This document shows positions 12,863 to 23,480 of a DNA stretch of 64,000 nucleotides, one piece after another. Location of the stretch: positions 1 to 64,000 of the forward strand of contig VDFB02115131.1 in the NCBI GenBank assembly GCA_007258455.2, given 5' to 3'. A program made the translations under genes and the position numbers. The notes beneath the pieces were generated by a model. The model did not search any database. It saw nothing but the letters and a program-made list of their open reading frames with translations, and was not told where the DNA came from. The stretch comes from Sequoia sempervirens. Its lineage: Eukaryota; Streptophyta; Pinopsida; Cupressales; Cupressaceae. Each line of letters opens with the position of its first letter. The first letter of the stretch is position 1.

Positions 12863-13837
12863 AGCATTTGCATAATATATGTTTGAAGTGTGTGTTTGAA
12901 AAAACTTTGTGTGAAATACGTTTTAACATTGGCAACCACTTCAATTGTATTTGTATTTTGACATGTGTATGTTTGAACTTTCACATTCACTTTGTATGAA
13001 GAGAGTACTAACTTTGATGCTCACTTTATGGTATATGTTTGAATTTTAGTGTGAAGTGTGTTTGAACTTAAGCATTCACATTTTGTCTGTTTGTATTTTG
13101 ACATATTTGAACTTTTAATTGTTAACTTTGTGTGTAGTTGAAGTAACTTTTTGTGAAGCATTTTTAAATTAGGTATATGTTCAATTTAGCATTTGCATAA
13201 TATATGTTTGAAGTGTGTGTTTGAAAAAACTTTGTGTGAAATACGTTTTAACATTGGCAACCACTTCAATTGTATTTGTATTTTGACATGTGTATGTTTG
13301 AACTTTCACATTCACTTTGTATGAAGAGAGTACTAACTTTGATGCTCACTTTATGGTATATGTTTGAATTTTAGTGTGAAGTGTGTTTGAACTTAAGCCT
13401 TCACATTTTGTCTGTTCGTATTTTGACATATTTGAACTTTTAATTGTTAACTTTGTGTGTAGTTGAAGTAACTTTTTGTGAAGCATTTTTAAATTAGGTA
13501 TGTGTTCATTTTAGCATTTGCATAATATATGTTTGAAGTGTGTGTTTGAAAAAACTTTGTGTGAAATACGTTTTAACATTGGCAACCACTTCAATTGTAT
13601 TTGTATTTTGACATGTGTATGTTTGAACTTTCACATTCACTTTGTATGAAGAGAGTACTAACTTTGATGCTCACTTTATGGTATATGTTTGAATTTTAGT
13701 GTGAAGTGTGTTTGAACTTAAGCATTCACATTTTGTCTGTTTGTATTTTGACATATTTGAACTTTTAATTGTTAACTTTGTGTGTAGTTGAAGTAACTTT
13801 TTGTGAAGCATTTTTAAATTAGGTATGTGTTCACTTT
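12863..13837 (+). repeat. 325-bp higher-order repeat, three copies
   Basis: The landmark agcatttgcataatatatg occurs at 12863, 13188 and 13513, which is exactly 325 bp each time. Copies are nearly identical, differing by a few bases such as gcattcac/gccttcac, so this is the most recently amplified block of the satellite field. The third copy runs to about 13837, after which the order of sub-repeats changes. Confidence 0.92.
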
Positions 13838-14239
13838 AGTGTGTTTCTAGTTTGGTCTATTTACTTTGTATATGTGTGAAGTGTGTGTTTGAAAACACTA
13901 TGTGTGAAATGAACAAATATTGTGTGAAATGTGTTTCAACTTTGACAACCATTTTGTTGTGTTTTTTATATGGCATGTGTGTGTTTAGTGTGTTTGTAGT
14001 TTGGTATATTTGAACTAACTTAAATGTATCTTTAAAGTTTAGCATTTACTTTGTATATGTGTGAAGTGTGTTTGAATTTTGACATTCACATTTTGTGTGT
14101 TAATATTTTGACATGTTTGAACTTTTAAAGTGTTTATTTTGTGTTTAGTTGAAGTAACTTTTTGTGAAGCATTTTTAAATTAGGTATGTGTTCACTTTAG
14201 TGTGTTTGTAGTTTGGTATATTTGAACTAACTTAATGTA

Positions 14240-14918
14240 TCTTTAAACTTTAGCATTTACTTTGTATATGTTTGAAGTGTGTGTTTGAAAACACTATGTG
14301 TGAAATGAACAATTATTGTGTGAAATGTGTTTCAACTGTGACAACCATTTTGTTGTGTTTGTACTATGCCATGTGTGTGTTTAAACTTTAGCATTTGCAT
14401 AATATATGTTTGAAGTGTGTGTTTGAACAAACTTTGTGTGAAATACGTTTGAACATTGGCAACCACTTCAATTGTATTTGTATTTTGACATGTGTATGTT
14501 TGAACTTTCACATTCACTTTGTATGAAGAGAGTACTAACTTTGATGCTCACTTTATGGTATATGTTTGAATTTTAGTGTCTTTAAACTTTAGCATTTACT
14601 TTGTATATGTTTGAAGTGTGTGTTTGAAAACACTATGTGTGAAATGAACAATTATTGTGTGAAATGTGTTTCAACTGTGACAACCATTTTGTTGTGTTTG
14701 TACTATGCCATGTGTGTGTTTAAACTTTAGCATTTGCATAATATATGTTTGAAGTGTGTGTTTGAACGAACTTTGTGTGAAATACGTTTGAACATTGGCA
14801 ACCACTTCAATTGTATTTGTATTTTGACATGTGTATGTTTGAACTTTCACATTCACTTTGTATGAAGAGAGTACTAACTTTGATGCTCACTTTATGGTAT
14901 ATGTTTGAATTTTAGTGT
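14240..14918 (+). repeat. 339-bp tandem duplication inside the satellite
   Basis: The phrase acaaccattttgttgtgttt occurs at 14341 and 14680, an offset of 339 bp. Flanking sequence is almost identical through both units (a cgaactttg/caaactttg difference in the second). This is a separate amplification from the 325-bp block, built from the same phrases plus an additional sub-repeat. Confidence 0.88.
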
Positions 14919-15911
14919 GTGTTTGAACTTTAGCATTCACATTTTGTCTGTTCATATTTTGACATGTTTGAACTTTTAATTGTTTACTTTGTGTGTAGTT
15001 GAAGTAACTTTTTGTGAAGCGTTTTTAAATTAGGTATGTGTTCACTTTAGTGTGTTTGTAGTTTGGTATATTTACTTTGTATATGTGTGAAGTGTGTGTT
15101 TGAAAACACTATGTGTGAAATGAACAAATATTATGTGAAATGTGTTTCAACTTTGACAACCATTTTGTTGTGTTTCTACTATGGCATGTGTGTGTTTAGT
15201 GTGTTTGTAGTTTGGTATATTTGAACTAACTTAAATGTATCTTTAAAGTTTAGCATTTACTTTGTACATGTGTGAAGTGTGTTTGAAAACACTATGTATG
15301 AAATGTGTTTCAACTTTGACAACCATTTTGTTGTGTTTTTACTATGGCATGTGTGTGTTTAAACTTAGCATTTGCATAATATATGTTTGAAGTGTGTTTG
15401 AAAAAACTTTGTGTGAAATACATTTTAACATTGGCAACCACTTCAATTGTATTTGTATTTTGGCATGTGTATGTTTGAACTTTCACATTCACTTTGTATG
15501 AAGAGAGTACTAACTTTGACACTCACTTTTTATACTTTGATTACTAACTTTGAACTTTAGTGTGAAGTGTGTTTGAACTTTGACATTCACATTTTACTTT
15601 GTGTAGTTGATGTAACTTTTTGTGAAACATTTTTAAATTAGGCATGTGTTCACTATAGTGTGTTCGTACTTTGGTATGTTTGAACTAACTTAATGTATCT
15701 TTAAACTTTAGCATTTACTTTGTAAATGTGTGAAGTGTGTTTGAAAATACTGTGTGAAATTAAAAAATATTGTGTGAAGTGAACTAAGTGAAATTAAAAA
15801 TGCTTCAACTTTAGTGTGATGTGTGTTTGAACTTTGGGATTTGTGTGCATTTGTACTTTGACATTATTGAACTTAAGTGTTTATTTTGTGTGTTTGAAGC
15901 ATTTATTTGTT

Positions 15912-16930
15912 TGAAAGTTAATTTTGAAATTTACTTTGTGTGTGTTTGAATTATTATTGACATTCATTTTTTGTTGTTTATGTTTTAACTTTGTCATGAT
16001 TGAAAAAATCCCATGTGTTGTGTTTATTTTGTGTGTTGAAGTTTTTTTTTTTTGAAACATGTTTAAATTTGGTATGTTTGAATAAAATCCATTTGTTTGA
16101 ACACATTTGTATGCTTAATTTCATGTGAGGTTAAACTATGGCATGTGTTCATTTTTTGTTTTGTGAAATGTATTGTAACTTTGAAAATTATTTTATATGA
16201 ATTGTGTTCGTGTGTTTGAAAGTTGATTTTGAAATTTACTTTGTGTGTGTTTGAATTATTATTGACATTCATTTTTTGTTGTTTATGTTTTAACTTTGTC
16301 ATGATTGAAAAAATCCCATGTGTTGTGTTTATTTTGTGTGTTGAAGTTTTTTTTTTTTGAAACATGTTTAAATTTGGTATGTTTGAATAAAATCCATTTG
16401 TTTGAACACATTTGTATGCTTAATTTCATGTGAGGTTAAACTATGGCATGTGTTCATTTTTTGTTTTGTGAAATGTATTGTAACTTTGAAAATTATTTTA
16501 TATGAATTGTGTTCGTGTGTTTGAAAGTTGATTTTGAAATTTACTTTGTGTGTGTTTGAATTATTATTGACATTCATTTTTTGTTGTTTATGTTTTAACT
16601 TTGTCATGATTGAAAAAACTCCATGTGTTGTGTTTATTTTGTGTGTAGAAGTTTTTTTTTTTGAAACATGTTTAAATTTGGTATGTTTGAATAAAATCCA
16701 TTTGTTTGAACAAATTTGTATGCTTAATTTCATGTGAGGTTAAACTATGGCATGTGTTCATTTTTTGTTTTGTGAAATGTATTACAACTTTGAAAATTAT
16801 TTTATATGAATTGTGTTCGTGTGTTTGAAAGTTGATTTTGAAATTTACTTTGTGTGTGTTTGAATTATTACTGACATTCATTTTTTGTTGTGTATGTTTT
16901 AACTCTGTCGTGATTGAACAAACTCCATTT
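15912..16930 (+). repeat. 305-bp tandem repeat, about 3.3 copies
   Basis: The landmark tgaaagtt(a/g)attttgaaa occurs at 15912, 16217, 16522 and 16826 (offsets 305, 305 and 304). Units contain a T(11-13) run whose length varies between copies and the fragment catgattgaaaaaa. The fourth copy breaks off near 16930. Open frames of about 100-120 codons on the minus strand arise because the unit has few stops; they are repeat artefacts. Confidence 0.9.
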
Positions 16931-17230
16931 GTTGTGTTTGAAAATTAATTTGGCATTCTCTTTGTGTGGTATTTATTTGTATTTGAAATAACTTTGGCAT
17001 TCATTTTGCATGAAGTGTCTTTGAATTAACTTTGACATTCACTTTGTGTGGCATGTTTAAAATTTCTCATGTTTGAGAAAATTCCATGTGCAATATGTAA
17101 CTTTGGCATTTACTTTGTGTGAAGTGTGTTAGGAATTAAATTTTATTTGTTTGTTTGTTTGTCTGTGTTTGTTTGAAAGTTAATTTTGCATTTACTTTAT
17201 TTGATGCTTGTTTGAATTAACTTTGGCATT

Positions 17231-17911
17231 TATTACATGTGCACATGTTGGAATTTTGGGATTTATTTGTTGGAAAGAACTTCGATTTAGACTGTGTGGA
17301 GTGTGTGTATAAAAAAGCTTCAATAATGTTCACTGTGTATAAAAGAACTTCTATTTATTCCTCTCCTAGCAAATTCCTATTGCTTTTCTCTTTGTTTCCT
17401 CTATTTATATTCTTCTCTCAATGTTTTCTTTCAATTATTTATTATTGTTATTTTTTAAAATTTATTTTAATTATCTAAAAGAATTTTCAACATTAATTAA
17501 AAAATAAAATAATCAATTAAATATTATTTAATTATTTTTTTGTAATATTTAATTTCTAAAATATTTTCAAGATAATTAAAAAAATCTTTTAATTTAAATT
17601 TAATTCAAGAAAATTTCAATACTATGAAGAGTAGCTTATTTTTTTTGTAAATATTTTTCTCATGAAAATAATTTTTTTTTTTCCACTTAAATGTTGATCC
17701 ACTATTTTAATTTAAAGTATTTTTGAATTATAATAATATTTAAATATTTAAATTTTATCATTATTTATTTAATCTATCAATATTTAATCATTTACCATTT
17801 TTAGGACTAATTATCAATATTTAATTTTACCATTTTTAAAACTAATTCCATTTTAATCTAAAATATTTTAAAAACAAATTATCAATTATAAAGTTTTTAA
17901 GAGTACTAGAA
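17231..17911. other. Very AT-rich spacer without genes
   Basis: Sequence from about 17440 is dominated by A/T runs (taattatttaa-type) with no coding potential. It separates the satellite field from the LTR element that begins at 17912. Confidence 0.6.
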
Positions 17912-18266
17912 TGAAGGGGTTATGTTATATGACCCCCTTAAGTTATGCATCATACGCTTAAGTTATGCATCATCATAATGCATATAAGTAAAATTCATAT
18001 ATTATTATTTTAAACAAGTTTTAGAATAATTGTGGTATAATCTTTGCATCTCATTAGAATTTTCCCATCTGATATTTCTTTATCATATTGATCCTACTAA
18101 AATTTAAATTGGTCTATTATTTTGTTGCAATACTCTATTCTTTGTTGACATATTTACACTTTATGCAATTATACTGCCACAATTACTCAACTATTAATTG
18201 CACATCTTCTCCTTTTACTAATGTATCTACAAACCATCAAATAAATCAATCTACTATTCGCCTTCA
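17912..18266 (+). mobile_element. Candidate 355-bp 5' LTR
   Basis: The segment begins TGAAGG and ends CCTTCA, a perfect 6-bp inverted pair of LTR-type TG...CA ends. It is followed after two bases by a tRNA-Met primer site. Inside it a cttaagttatgcatcat motif is duplicated (about 17937-17975). I found no second LTR copy downstream in the window, so the element is truncated or its other end is too diverged to see. The left border is inferred from the inverted ends, not from a second copy. Confidence 0.6.
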
Positions 18267-18268
18267 TT

Positions 18269-18281
18269 TGGTATCAGAGCC
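18269..18281 (+). promoter_or_regulatory. Retrotransposon primer-binding site (initiator tRNA-Met)
   Basis: TGGTATCAGAGCC is the standard complement to the 3' end of plant initiator tRNA-Met used by copia and many gypsy elements for minus-strand DNA priming. It lies two bases after the CCTTCA end of the candidate LTR, the expected spacing. Confidence 0.85.
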
Positions 18282-18296
18282 ACTAAAATTTGTGCC

Positions 18297-19190
18297 TATG
18301 AATGAAGAAAATAGTGTGAAGATTGGTGTGATGGAAATTTATTTTAGCCCTATGAATGGAAAAAAATGGTGTGAATATTGGCATGATGGACATTGGTTTT
18401 AGCTATGTGAATGAAGAAAATGGTGTGAAGATTGGTGTGAAAATGGTGTGACAGAGATTTGTTTTAGCCCTATGAATGATGAAAATGGTATGAAAATTGG
18501 CATGATGGAGATTCGTTTTTGTGAATGATGAAAATGGCATGAAGATTGGTGTGATGGAGATTCGTTTTATCCTTATAAGTGATGAAAATGGCATAAAAAT
18601 CAGAGTAATGGAAATTCATTTTAGCCATGTGAATGATGAAAATGGTGTGAAGATTGGCATGATGGAGATTTATTTTAGCCCTTTGAATGATGAAAATGGT
18701 GTGAGGATTGGTGTGATGGAGATTCGTTTTAGCCATGTGAATGATGAAAATGGCATGAAGATTTATGTGATAGAGATTCATTTTAGCCCTATGAATGATG
18801 AAAATGGCACGAATATTGGAGTGATGGAGATTTGTTTTAGCCATATGAATGATGAAAATATCATGAAGATTAGCGTGATAGAGATTAATTTTAGCCATGT
18901 GAATGATGAAAATGGTGTGAAGATTGGCGTGTTGTTTCTCTTACAAATGATGAAAATGGCATGAAGATTGGAGTGATAGAGATTCATTTTAGCCATGTGA
19001 ATGATGAAAATGGCATGATGGAATTTTGTTTTAGCCCTATGAATGATGAAAATGGCATGATGGAGATTCATTTTAGCCACATGCATGATGACAATGGCAT
19101 GAAGATTGGCATGATAAAGATTTTTTTTAGCCATGTGCATGATGACAATGGAATGAAGATTGGTGCGATGGAGATTTGTTTTAGCGAACT
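18297..19190 (+). repeat. 54-bp coding-phase minisatellite (18-residue repeat)
   Basis: About 16 units of roughly 54 bp follow the primer site. The plus-strand reading gives an 18-residue repeat of the type NDENGMKIGVMEIHFSHV, with open stretches 18521-18964 and 18961-19236. Because 54 is a multiple of three, minus-strand frames are open too (18470-18898 and 18778-19362), so openness alone does not prove translation. Some units are shortened (for example near 19010-19060). The position just downstream of a primer site makes this the leader/gag-start region of an LTR element that has expanded by slippage; whether it was ever translated is unknown. Confidence 0.85.
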
Positions 19191-20104
19191 TGGTGGAGGA
19201 CATGCAAAAAGAGGTTCTCATAAAATATTGTTGTGAGACTTGTTCAAACCCAACAACCAAGAAGCCAAAGACTTGGATAGGGAACTCAATACATAAGATT
19301 TTAGGTTCTTGATAATCTAAGAATTGTAGAGCAAAATTTGCGTTCTTACTATCCATAACCATGATATGGACAATATCATAATTCCTAAAATCATATTCAT
19401 TTTCCTTATTCTACATATAAATAAATTTTGGAATCAATAATTGGAAGTGTTTGATAGGGAAATAAAGGCTTTTTAAATGATTGGGCCAAAAAGACCATAT
19501 TAAAATTGAAGGTTTGTGTTCATTGAATCATTTTTGGTTCAGTCAATTACATGATTATTTTGGACTGTTTCCTTCTTGTATATATTATGAAGCATATTTC
19601 CCTCTCATCTGGTATTAATAGGTATGCACAAATCTAATCATTCTATTAATAGAAAATTACTCTATTTAGATATTAATGTTAAATTTTCTTTTACATTGAA
19701 GTTTGGATAGTTTTGAGATGATAAGAATGAAACTATAAGGGAGTTGGTGATAAAATTAGGTCACTTTGTTTCATGTTGGGCTAGATAATGAAATAATTTT
19801 ATTGCATGGAAGGAAGTGTTTACTTTGCTTCTCAATAATTGAAGATTATTGATTAGAAGTTTCAGCCATTTTAGCAACAAAAAATTGACTTGAGATGTCA
19901 ATTATTCCCAAGATAACATCAACTTTAAATATAGAAAGAATTCAATTTCCCTGTATGACATAATCAAAAGTAGGAGCATCTGAAAGGAGGCAAGCTTCAG
20001 ACAAAATTGGAGCCCTTGGGAAAGACAAATCAGATGGGAAGATCTAAGATATCTTATTCACTTTTGGATGTTATGAATTGGAAGTAGTGCAAGTTTCAAT
20101 TAGA
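19191..20104. other. Unassigned, probably retrotransposon interior
   Basis: No domain is recognised on either strand. The sequence lies between the minisatellite leader and an oppositely oriented gypsy fragment. It may be decayed element interior, but nothing supports a specific assignment. Confidence 0.35.
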
Positions 20105-20455
20105 GTTAAATTTTTTAAGATTTTCAAAACTAGGAACATATGTTCTATTATGGTATTGAAACAACTCATCACTATTAAAAATATATCCTTTAAATATTAT
20201 ATCTATTTGATCAACTTCTAAAATAGCTTTGACTTCATCAAACTAAGGATCTTATTTTTGTTTCACTAATAGTTGATCTTTGAAAGTGGTTTCTATAGCC
20301 TTCATATGTCTTCTTCTACTTAAAGAATTTGCTAAACTTCTTTTTTTACCATTTATGTAAGAAATCTCAAAATTATATTTACTTAAGAATTTCAAATTTT
20401 CTCATTGTCTTCCATTCAAAAATATATTTCAACATTTCGTTGTCACATCCCTATA
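20105..20455 (-). pseudogene. Ty3/gypsy RNase H end / integrase N-terminal fragment
   Basis: Reading the minus strand from about 20455 downwards gives the end of a gypsy RNase H domain (a YNFEISYINGKKRSLANSLS stretch, equivalent to the usual YDFxIxYxKGKxNxVADALSRR). It is followed by RRRHMKAIETTFKDQ and then a linker into the integrase zinc-binding region, GYIFNSDELFQYHNRTYVPS, matching the usual GxLxYKxRxYVP motif. At least two in-frame stops interrupt it and the HHCC finger is lost. Neither RT upstream nor the integrase core downstream was found, so this is an isolated remnant unrelated to the plus-strand primer site at 18.27 kb. Confidence 0.7.
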
Positions 20456-22576
20456 AAAATTAGAATTCATTTTGTGTTAATTGTTATTTGTCCTAATGTA
20501 ACTTAGACAAAAGCTAAACCTTGAACTTATAACCATGTCTCCACCCCTTATTTTGGATGTTCATCAAAACTTAATTATTAATATAATAGATTTAAGCACT
20601 TTAAGTGGCCATTTGAAATAATTATTAAATAATCGATAATTATGAATTTAATGTTGTTATTTAAATTTTGGCACGGTATATTTCTATGTTTTTTTTTAGA
20701 ATAACCATGAAAATGGTTTGAGGAAGTGGATGAGTTTTGCAGGTGCTCAAGGTGCAATAAAAAGTAGACCTGACAACTTATTTCGAGAATGAACCTCCAA
20801 ATCAGTAACCTAGTTTGACTAGTATAAGTCAATTCACTCTAGTTACTCCACCCAAATTGAGAGTTTATTGGTCATGCTATTAGTAGTGCTTGAATTGTGT
20901 AAGTTTCTTCGCCTTAATAATGGGTGAGCCTTTTATTCTGGCTAATCGCTCACTCCATCGGCCAGCTCAGCTGTCAGTGATTATTTCAGTAGGGCCCGGA
21001 GGTATCTTTCATGTCTGTCATGCCACATATAACCCTCATTTGTGAGGAGAGGGGCACCCAAATGAGGTAACTACTATGCCATTATAATGTATAGCATCCA
21101 TGTTTTAGAAGCACCTAAAATTTAGGCACCTAGGAAAAATGGACAAACAACTCACCTTAAAAACCCTACAACCCTTCATTAGCAAAAACATGTTGTAATG
21201 ATGAAAGAGATAGGTTTGAGAGGAGAAGAGAAGTAGAAGTGTGGGAGAAACAGAGGCATGAAGGGAAAAAGTATCAACATAAGAGCCCAAAAGTGGTGTT
21301 GGGAAGGCACGAGAAAAGTATTATGCCCATACAAGGAAAGACCACCCTCAAAGGTTTCATTTTTACTTGTTTAAACAATTAAATCTCTACATTATATGTT
21401 TATTTACCTTCAATCTTGTTGGCAGTCACCTAGGGCTCAAAAATATTAGTTGTTTTATCAATAAAGTAGAGTTTTATATGGTATCCTTAATATTAACATA
21501 TTGTATACACCAAATACTACACAAGGACATGCTCCCATTATATATATTGTCCATGTTGTCTATGCTTAGTTGGGAACCGATTGCAGGAACTTTACCTTTA
21601 CCTTTTCATTACCTAAACTCCAATTATGCTTTGAACTAGCAATGATAAAAAAATAAAGTGAACAAATGTGAAACTCAACATTGCACAGAGGAGAATAAGA
21701 ATACCAAAAATAACTCAGTTGGACTGTTCCATAGGAACATCTTACCTAAGATTTAATTTGGATCTATTTAAGCATATATATATGTCTTTTTTATGGTAGA
21801 GTAAAAATCATAGCCTTGAACATATTATTTTCAACATCATCAACATTAAAAGAGGATCACCATATTATTATTTTTAACATATTGGGACTATTGCATATTT
21901 GGGGAGCCTGATGTAACTAAAACAACCCCATTGCTACCATATTACTTTATCAACAACAACAAACATTTATCTCCATTGACTACCTTTAACATCTAAATGG
22001 TGATAAACCTATTAAAGTAATCAACAATAAAAAAATTCCTTCATTTTGGACCTCCAACTACAACAATCAACCTACTATTTTCTCTTACTTGATCTACTTA
22101 TGGGCCCTGGTGTAGGCATGTTCATAATATCCTTTTGGTCTAAACCATTAAGGTTGCTTAGAAAAAGGGAACCATCAAATCAGACATTGAGCCTTTGTTT
22201 AAGATAAAAATATAAATTTGTCATTGACAATAAAGTGTGACATAGTGACAATCAACATTCCTTAGAGACAGTATTGCCTCCAAAAGACATTTGTTAGAAA
22301 ATTTGAGTGGTGGGGAAAGTAAGATCCTAGCTCGATAAATTAGACTTTTAATTATTAATCACATCCTTGGACACCTAGAATTAATATGTCTTGCACTAAT
22401 GAAGGGTCTAAGGGTAGATGGTGTTGGTCTATAAGTGTTTACAATTATTTTAGTCACCTAAATCCATTCCTTATACCTATTAGAATTCCATAGATTTGTA
22501 ATGTAAGCTATTAGAACACCAGTAGGACTAAGCTAGAGAAGGCCCATGTGTGAACCTCTGAGATATTTGAGCAATG
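20456..22576. other. Unassigned intergenic DNA
   Basis: No gene or transposon domain is recognised. A less AT-rich patch at about 20930-21075 (gccagctcagctgtcag, agggcccgg) stands out from its surroundings but has no match I can name. Confidence 0.4.
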
Positions 22577-23480
22577 ATAAGTAGTCATTGAATTGTGTTA
22601 ATGATCAATGTTTGGGTTACTTCTAGGGACTAGTTGACGTTCACTTGGTTCACAGAGGTGGATTGCTAGGGCTATTTTTGCTATGATACAATAACAGGTA
22701 GTAGGTTGTCATTTGACCATGTTAATGGAGGATTCCTATAGCTATTGTTGTATCTTTTGGATTAGTCGACATTCACCTAGTTCACGGAGGTGGATGGATA
22801 GGGGCTATCCAAGATTTGATATAGTAACTGTTGTATAGGTAGGTACCCTACCATGTGGGTAATAGTAACTAGAGCTAACCATTATATCAAGAGGGTTCAC
22901 TGGAAATTACCTACAACACAGGGGTGACAAGTTCCAAGTGCTACCTAGGATTGTGAAGAAGATAGCTAACAATATCACTAAGGTCACAAGGTGGTATATG
23001 TCAAAAGCTACTTCTTCCTGGGAGGATAGAGTTGTTACTAGTGGCCTATAGGTGATTGAAGTTGAAATCCACTAGGTTATGGTAGGTTCACTACTTTGGA
23101 ATTATCTATTAATCTATATGACCCTTGGATCGAAGGATGGACCCTTGGTGTAGTGTGGGATGGATAGAGTTGTTACTGGTGCAGTATAGGATACCTTGAA
23201 TCCTCTACCTAGTAACCAATTCCCTTGACCCATACTACCCCCTTAGATGGTGCAAAAGACCAAGGAACAAAGGAGACCCCTAGTGTAGTGTGCAATACAT
23301 CATCATTTATTTTCTATAGGGATGCACTAGAATGGGATGGGAGTGAGTCACCCTTCTCTTTACATACTTATCTTGCACTCACCTTGTACCTTGGACCCAT
23401 GGTGTAGTATGGGATGCATCGAAGCCTCTTCATAGCTAAGCCTTGACCAAGCTAGTTACCTTTCAAGCCCACAATTGAAA
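22577..23480. repeat. Diverged local duplications of unknown family
   Basis: Two related blocks start at about 22581 and 22705 (offset 124-132 bp) and share gttcac..(g)gttcac(a/g)gaggtggat. Further on, agagttgttact(a/g)gtg recurs at about 23027 and 23166, and gtagt(g/a)tg(g/c)(g/a)at recurs near 23150, 23285 and 23403. The stretch is therefore a heavily diverged repetitive tract. Open frames such as 23225-23407 have no family signature. Confidence 0.5.

Larger units (their letters stand above)
10980..17230 (+). repeat. GT-rich satellite/minisatellite field, about 6 kb
   Basis: The plus strand is almost entirely variants of short phrases such as gtgtgtttgaacttt, agcatttactttgtat, gtgtgaaatgtgttt and caaccacttcaattgta. 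G and T are strongly enriched over C on this strand for about 6 kb. The field contains several higher-order periods listed separately. Repeated minus-strand open frames of 60-120 codons, all carrying variants of NVKVQTYTCQNTNTIEVVA, are by-products of the repeat and not genes. The edges fade gradually. Confidence 0.9.

Noticed and set aside
11716..16881. Series of minus-strand open frames (60-121 codons) in the GT-rich field
   Set aside because: Their peptides repeat with the DNA period and all arise because the satellite units contain few stops on that strand; no start context or family signature.
18470..19362. Minus-strand open frames over the 54-bp minisatellite (142 and 194 codons)
   Set aside because: The unit length is a multiple of three, so openness propagates in several frames; the reading is His/Ile-rich and repetitive without independent evidence.
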